Position numbers and translations under genes: made by a program. Under the pieces are notes generated by a model. The model was not told the DNA's origin. It worked only from the letters and a program-made list of their open reading frames with translations, and ran no database searches. From the NCBI GenBank assembly GCA_017654935.2, contig CM065699.1, positions 9,054,823-9,118,822 on the forward strand: 64,000 nt of DNA, in the 5' to 3' direction. The stretch's first letter is position 1, and each line of letters begins with the position of its first letter. Source of the DNA: Phymorhynchus buccinoides. Lineage: Eukaryota > Mollusca > Gastropoda > Neogastropoda > Raphitomidae. This document shows positions 61,159 to 64,000 of the stretch, piece by piece.

Positions 61159-61420
61159 CTAAAGCCGGCGACAGACTATGTGACTGCCTCATGTGACTCG
61201 ATCAGGTCATGATGTTTCACCTCATTTGCATGCCATACTGCTCGATCAGTCTGACTCAGTCGGGCCCAGTCAGGTGACAGGGCCGATTAGGGCGGGTTCT
61301 AAATTTCACTGATCGAGTCAGATGGCTTGTGACCTCTTATGTGCGGGAAACAAAATTTGGTCAACGTCACGACCTGATCGAGTCATATGAGGCAGTAGCA
61401 TAGTCTGTCTCCAGCTTAAG
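61159..61420. mobile_element. GACAGACTATG-ended MITE (intron)
   Basis: About 260 bp with long inverted ends. The left, AAGCCGGCGACAGACTATGT, continues to ACTCGATCAGGTC. The right is the complement, running from GACCTGATCGAGTCATATGA to TAGTCTGTCTCCAGCTTA. No coding capacity. The target duplication is uncertain. Confidence 0.75.
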
Positions 61421-61636
61421 AGACAGTATTTACGTACCCCGTGCGTGTGTGGCATTTCCCTTTAGAACAAAAATGACAGTGGTAGCAAATGAAATAGCTA
61501 GGCATACCCATTAACTGTTAGGATTGTTGATTGTACTAGGCCTAGGCCTGTCCCCTCCTCTCTAAGCCTCTTTGTTCACTATTTACACTGGACGTGTTCT
61601 AAATGTTTTCTTTAGAGGTAAAGTGTTGTTAGAGAG

Positions 61637-61905
61637 TGAGGGGGGGGGGGGGGGGGGGGGGGGGGCGTTTCGGGTAAAGTGAACTAACAATGGAAAATAA
61701 ATTACCCTTTAAAACGGTAATAGCAAAACTGAATGTGTAAGCAGAATTAATGGAGTACTGGATAGCCTCTGTGTTAACTCTGGCTGGCCTGGAGAGAGAG
61801 AGAGAGAGAGATTTGAACTGATTTAAATCATACATGTTGCCCTGATTGATACTCTCTCTCTCTCTCTCCCCCCCCCCCCCCCCCCCCCCCTCTCTCTCCC
61901 TTTAA
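61637..61905. repeat. G run, AG and CT/C simple repeats
   Basis: G run at 61640-61665, AG tract at 61792-61811, CT tract and C run at 61851-61900. Confidence 0.92.
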
Positions 61906-62204
61906 TAAGAAGACAGTTCACATAACGTCAACAGTCAGGACGATACATAAAGGCCCGAATACGAACACACACACAATTCTAAACTACTTGTAAACACTTG
62001 TAAGTGTATAAAGTACCAGAATTCTAGGGATTTCATATGTGTTTTGAGAATGCCCCAGACTTACCGTACACTATAGTGAAAATACCATTTGCACAACCCA
62101 GATAGATAACCTGGGCATCTTCTGTATGCCAGTCTTCTACACCGTTATGGTTTAGGCTATGTGCGACAACGTCGGAGAGCTGGTGATACCGCTTCGTTAC
62201 CTGC

Positions 62205-63175
62205 GATGACGACCCGGTCAAACTCCAAGAGGACCTCAGGAAGTTGGAAGACTGGGAAAGAGAATGGGACATGGCGTTCCATCCCGCCAAATGCAGCCAG
62301 CTGCCTTTGACGAGAAGCAAGAAGCCGCTGAACGCCTCCACCAGCTACAGTCTCCACAACCACACCCTCGAAAGAGTGCCCTCAACAAAATACCTCGTGG
62401 TCACACTGCAATCTGATCTTTCATGGGGAGCCCACATCACAGCCACCTGCGCCAAAGCCAACAGAGCTCTAGGCTTCTTAAGAAGAAACCTGAAGGTGTG
62501 TTCCACGGCTACCAAGGAGTTAGCCTACAAAGCCATGGTCAGGCCCATTCTTGAATATGCAAGCGCAGTATGGGACCCACACACTGACAGGCAGATCTCT
62601 GACCTAGAGAAGGTCCAACGCAGGGCGGCAAGATACATGTGCTAAACAGACACAGAAATACTTCCAGTGTCAGCACCATGCTCCACCAGCTACAATGGCC
62701 ATCTCTGGCTGAGATCCATGATCTACAAGATCACAAATGGACTGGCCTGTGTGAAATGCAGCGCCCTCAAACCCATGCCCCCCAGCAGCAGAAGACAAAA
62801 CCACAACAAGCAGTTCCAAAGAATCCCCGCCAGAACCGACTACCGCAACAACTCTTTCTTCCCCCGAACTGTTCGCGACTGGAACTCCCTACCATCAGAG
62901 ACAGTCCAGTCCCCCACGCTCAGCTCCTTCATCTCGAAGGTGCTGAAGCTCCCTGACTAAAAGCACTACTACCCCCTCCCCCCTTTTTTTCTTCTTTTCT
63001 TTTCCCCCGTGTGCGGCTGGGTGTTCTCGGACTAGCCAGGGGTGCTCGGTCGTGCACGTCCTCTTATCTGTCTAGACTTATTATTTTTGTTTTTCCTGCG
63101 CTGCATAATTCTTTGAACCCCTGTACATGTCAATAATTGTCGGTTACGGCAGGTGGACATTATTGGCAGAAGAGA
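62205..63175 (+). pseudogene. Jockey-type LINE, RT C-terminal fragment (intron)
   Basis: The frame from about 62205 reads KLQEDLRKLEDWEREWDMAF then HPAKC, LSWGAHITATCAKANRALGF, MVRPILEYASAVWDPH and VQRRAARY, diagnostic of the reverse transcriptase thumb region. It stops at 62643. The next block, TSSVSTMLHQLQWPSL, is in a second frame and DYRNNSFFPRTVRDWNSLP in a third (62667-62960), so at least two frameshifts have occurred. The catalytic FADD box is missing (5' truncation). A 3' UTR-like segment extends to about 63175. Confidence 0.86.
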
Positions 63176-63667
63176 AGATATTGTAGTGTGGTGTAGTCTG
63201 TCTTTTATAAAATATACTACAGCAGTGTTGTGAACAGGAAGGACATCGTTGAATTAGAACTAAAGCAAAAGAACCTTTTTTTTCTCCCAATTATACATCA
63301 TTTAAAAAGAGATCCTAGTATCAGTGAATTATAATCTAGACTAGTTAAAGTAAAACTTATTTTTTTCCACGTGGCAATGCGCTGATAAGATTTAGACTCG
63401 GTATCAGTTCTCCACAGGGCATAACTCGGAAAGTTCCTGTTGGGAATCTAAAGTGTTCATTTTGTGTTGCTGTCAAAAGTGAAGTAAGTAATTATTTGTC
63501 CTAAATATAAAGATCTTAAGAAAAGATGGAAACCAGCACATTTTTTTTATAGGCATCCATCAAGTTGTAGATTGTCCTCTCTTTTTGCAATTACAGCATT
63601 TTGTTTAATACCACATAATTATGCCTACAAATCTTGCCCGCATGTTTGCTCCAAAATCCTAATGATT

Positions 63668-64000
63668 AACCTATTATGTACAGTTGTTGATTACTGCTCA
63701 GTTGGACCTACTCTCATTCCCTCTTTCCCTCTCTCCCCACTTCCAGGTGACCAGGCCTATTATGTAGTTGTTGATTACTGCTCAGTTGGGCCTACTCTCA
63801 TTCCCTCTTTCCCTCTCTCCCCACTTCCAGGTGACCAGGCCTATTATGTAGTTGTTGATTACTGCTCAGTTGGGCCTACTCTCATTCCCTCTTTCCCTCT
63901 CTCCCCACTTCCAGGTGACCAGGCCTATTATGTAGTTGTTGATTACTGCTCAGTTGGGCCTACTCTCATTCCCTCTTTCCCTCTCTCCCCACTTCCAGGT
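63668..64000 (+). repeat. 84-bp tandem array, each unit carrying a 3' splice site and open frame
   Basis: Units are spaced exactly 84 bp (GTGACCAGGCC at 63747, 63831 and 63915, with the next starting at 63999), and the array continues beyond the window. The first, older copy (from 63668) differs by a 2-bp insertion and a G/A change. Each unit contains CCTCTTTCCCTCTCTCCCCACTTCCAG, a pyrimidine tract plus CAG that is a strong acceptor. From 63747, the only stop-free frame is the one starting with two bases that complete a codon: G|GT GAC CAG GCC, reading DQAYYVVVDYCSVGPTL then IPSFPLSPLPG per unit. That phase matches the signal-peptide exon donor at 60543. It is either the start of the coding exon with repeated acceptors, or intronic expansion of one. 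Confidence 0.8.

Overview
This is a eukaryotic window, repeat-rich and gene-poor. GT-AG introns, very long CA/CT microsatellites, decayed non-LTR retrotransposons, many small inverted-repeat transposons and scattered short telomere-type (TTAGGG) runs suggest a marine lophotrochozoan, most likely a mollusc and perhaps a gastropod. That assignment is inference; no marker gene fixes it. There is one 500-N scaffold gap (10505-11004).

Coding content is small and split by introns. (1) A divergent pair: the first coding exon of an unrecognised gene on the minus strand (4262-4340) and the first exon of a Rab2 small GTPase on the plus strand (5059-5104). A YY1/CCAAT/ETS/CRE-type promoter lies between them. 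I found no further Rab2 exons. (2) A five-exon plus-strand gene (27083-38643) for a protein of about 355 residues ending in a fibronectin type III-like domain. It was assembled from splice sites whose phases all agree. (3) A minus-strand C-terminal exon (49728-49856). (4) A plus-strand signal-peptide exon (60462-60542). Its phase-1 donor matches an 84-bp tandem array at the right edge (63747 onward) in which every unit carries a 3' splice site and an open frame.

The rest is repeats. From left to right: a 54/56-bp minisatellite (1-1956); a tRNA-derived SINE, a dispersed repeat and a piggyBac-type MITE (2-4 kb); a LINE fragment (5.6-6.6 kb); a long inverted repeat with 1.2-kb arms centred on a CAGTGG-ended element (7.2-10.3 kb); a 39-bp array (11.0-14.1 kb) fused directly to a homogeneous 159-bp array (14.1-17.8 kb); CT-rich composite arrays and homopolymers (18-25 kb); and the FN3 gene. 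That gene's introns hold a hAT element with a perfect 8-bp target duplication, an inverted MITE pair around exon 2, a LINE RNase H segment amplified in 113-bp units, and decayed duplicates of its own exon ends. From 39 to 64 kb there are nested and dispersed MITEs, SINEs, LINE fragments and microsatellites.

Most notable are two unrelated foldback MITE families that carry telomere-type repeats, the reiterated 3' splice site at the right edge, the 159-bp array with abutting splice-site-like motifs and one ARE/AP-1-like site per unit, and the inverted repeats flanking exon 2 of the FN3 gene. Nothing resembles a prokaryotic operon, CRISPR array or defence system.
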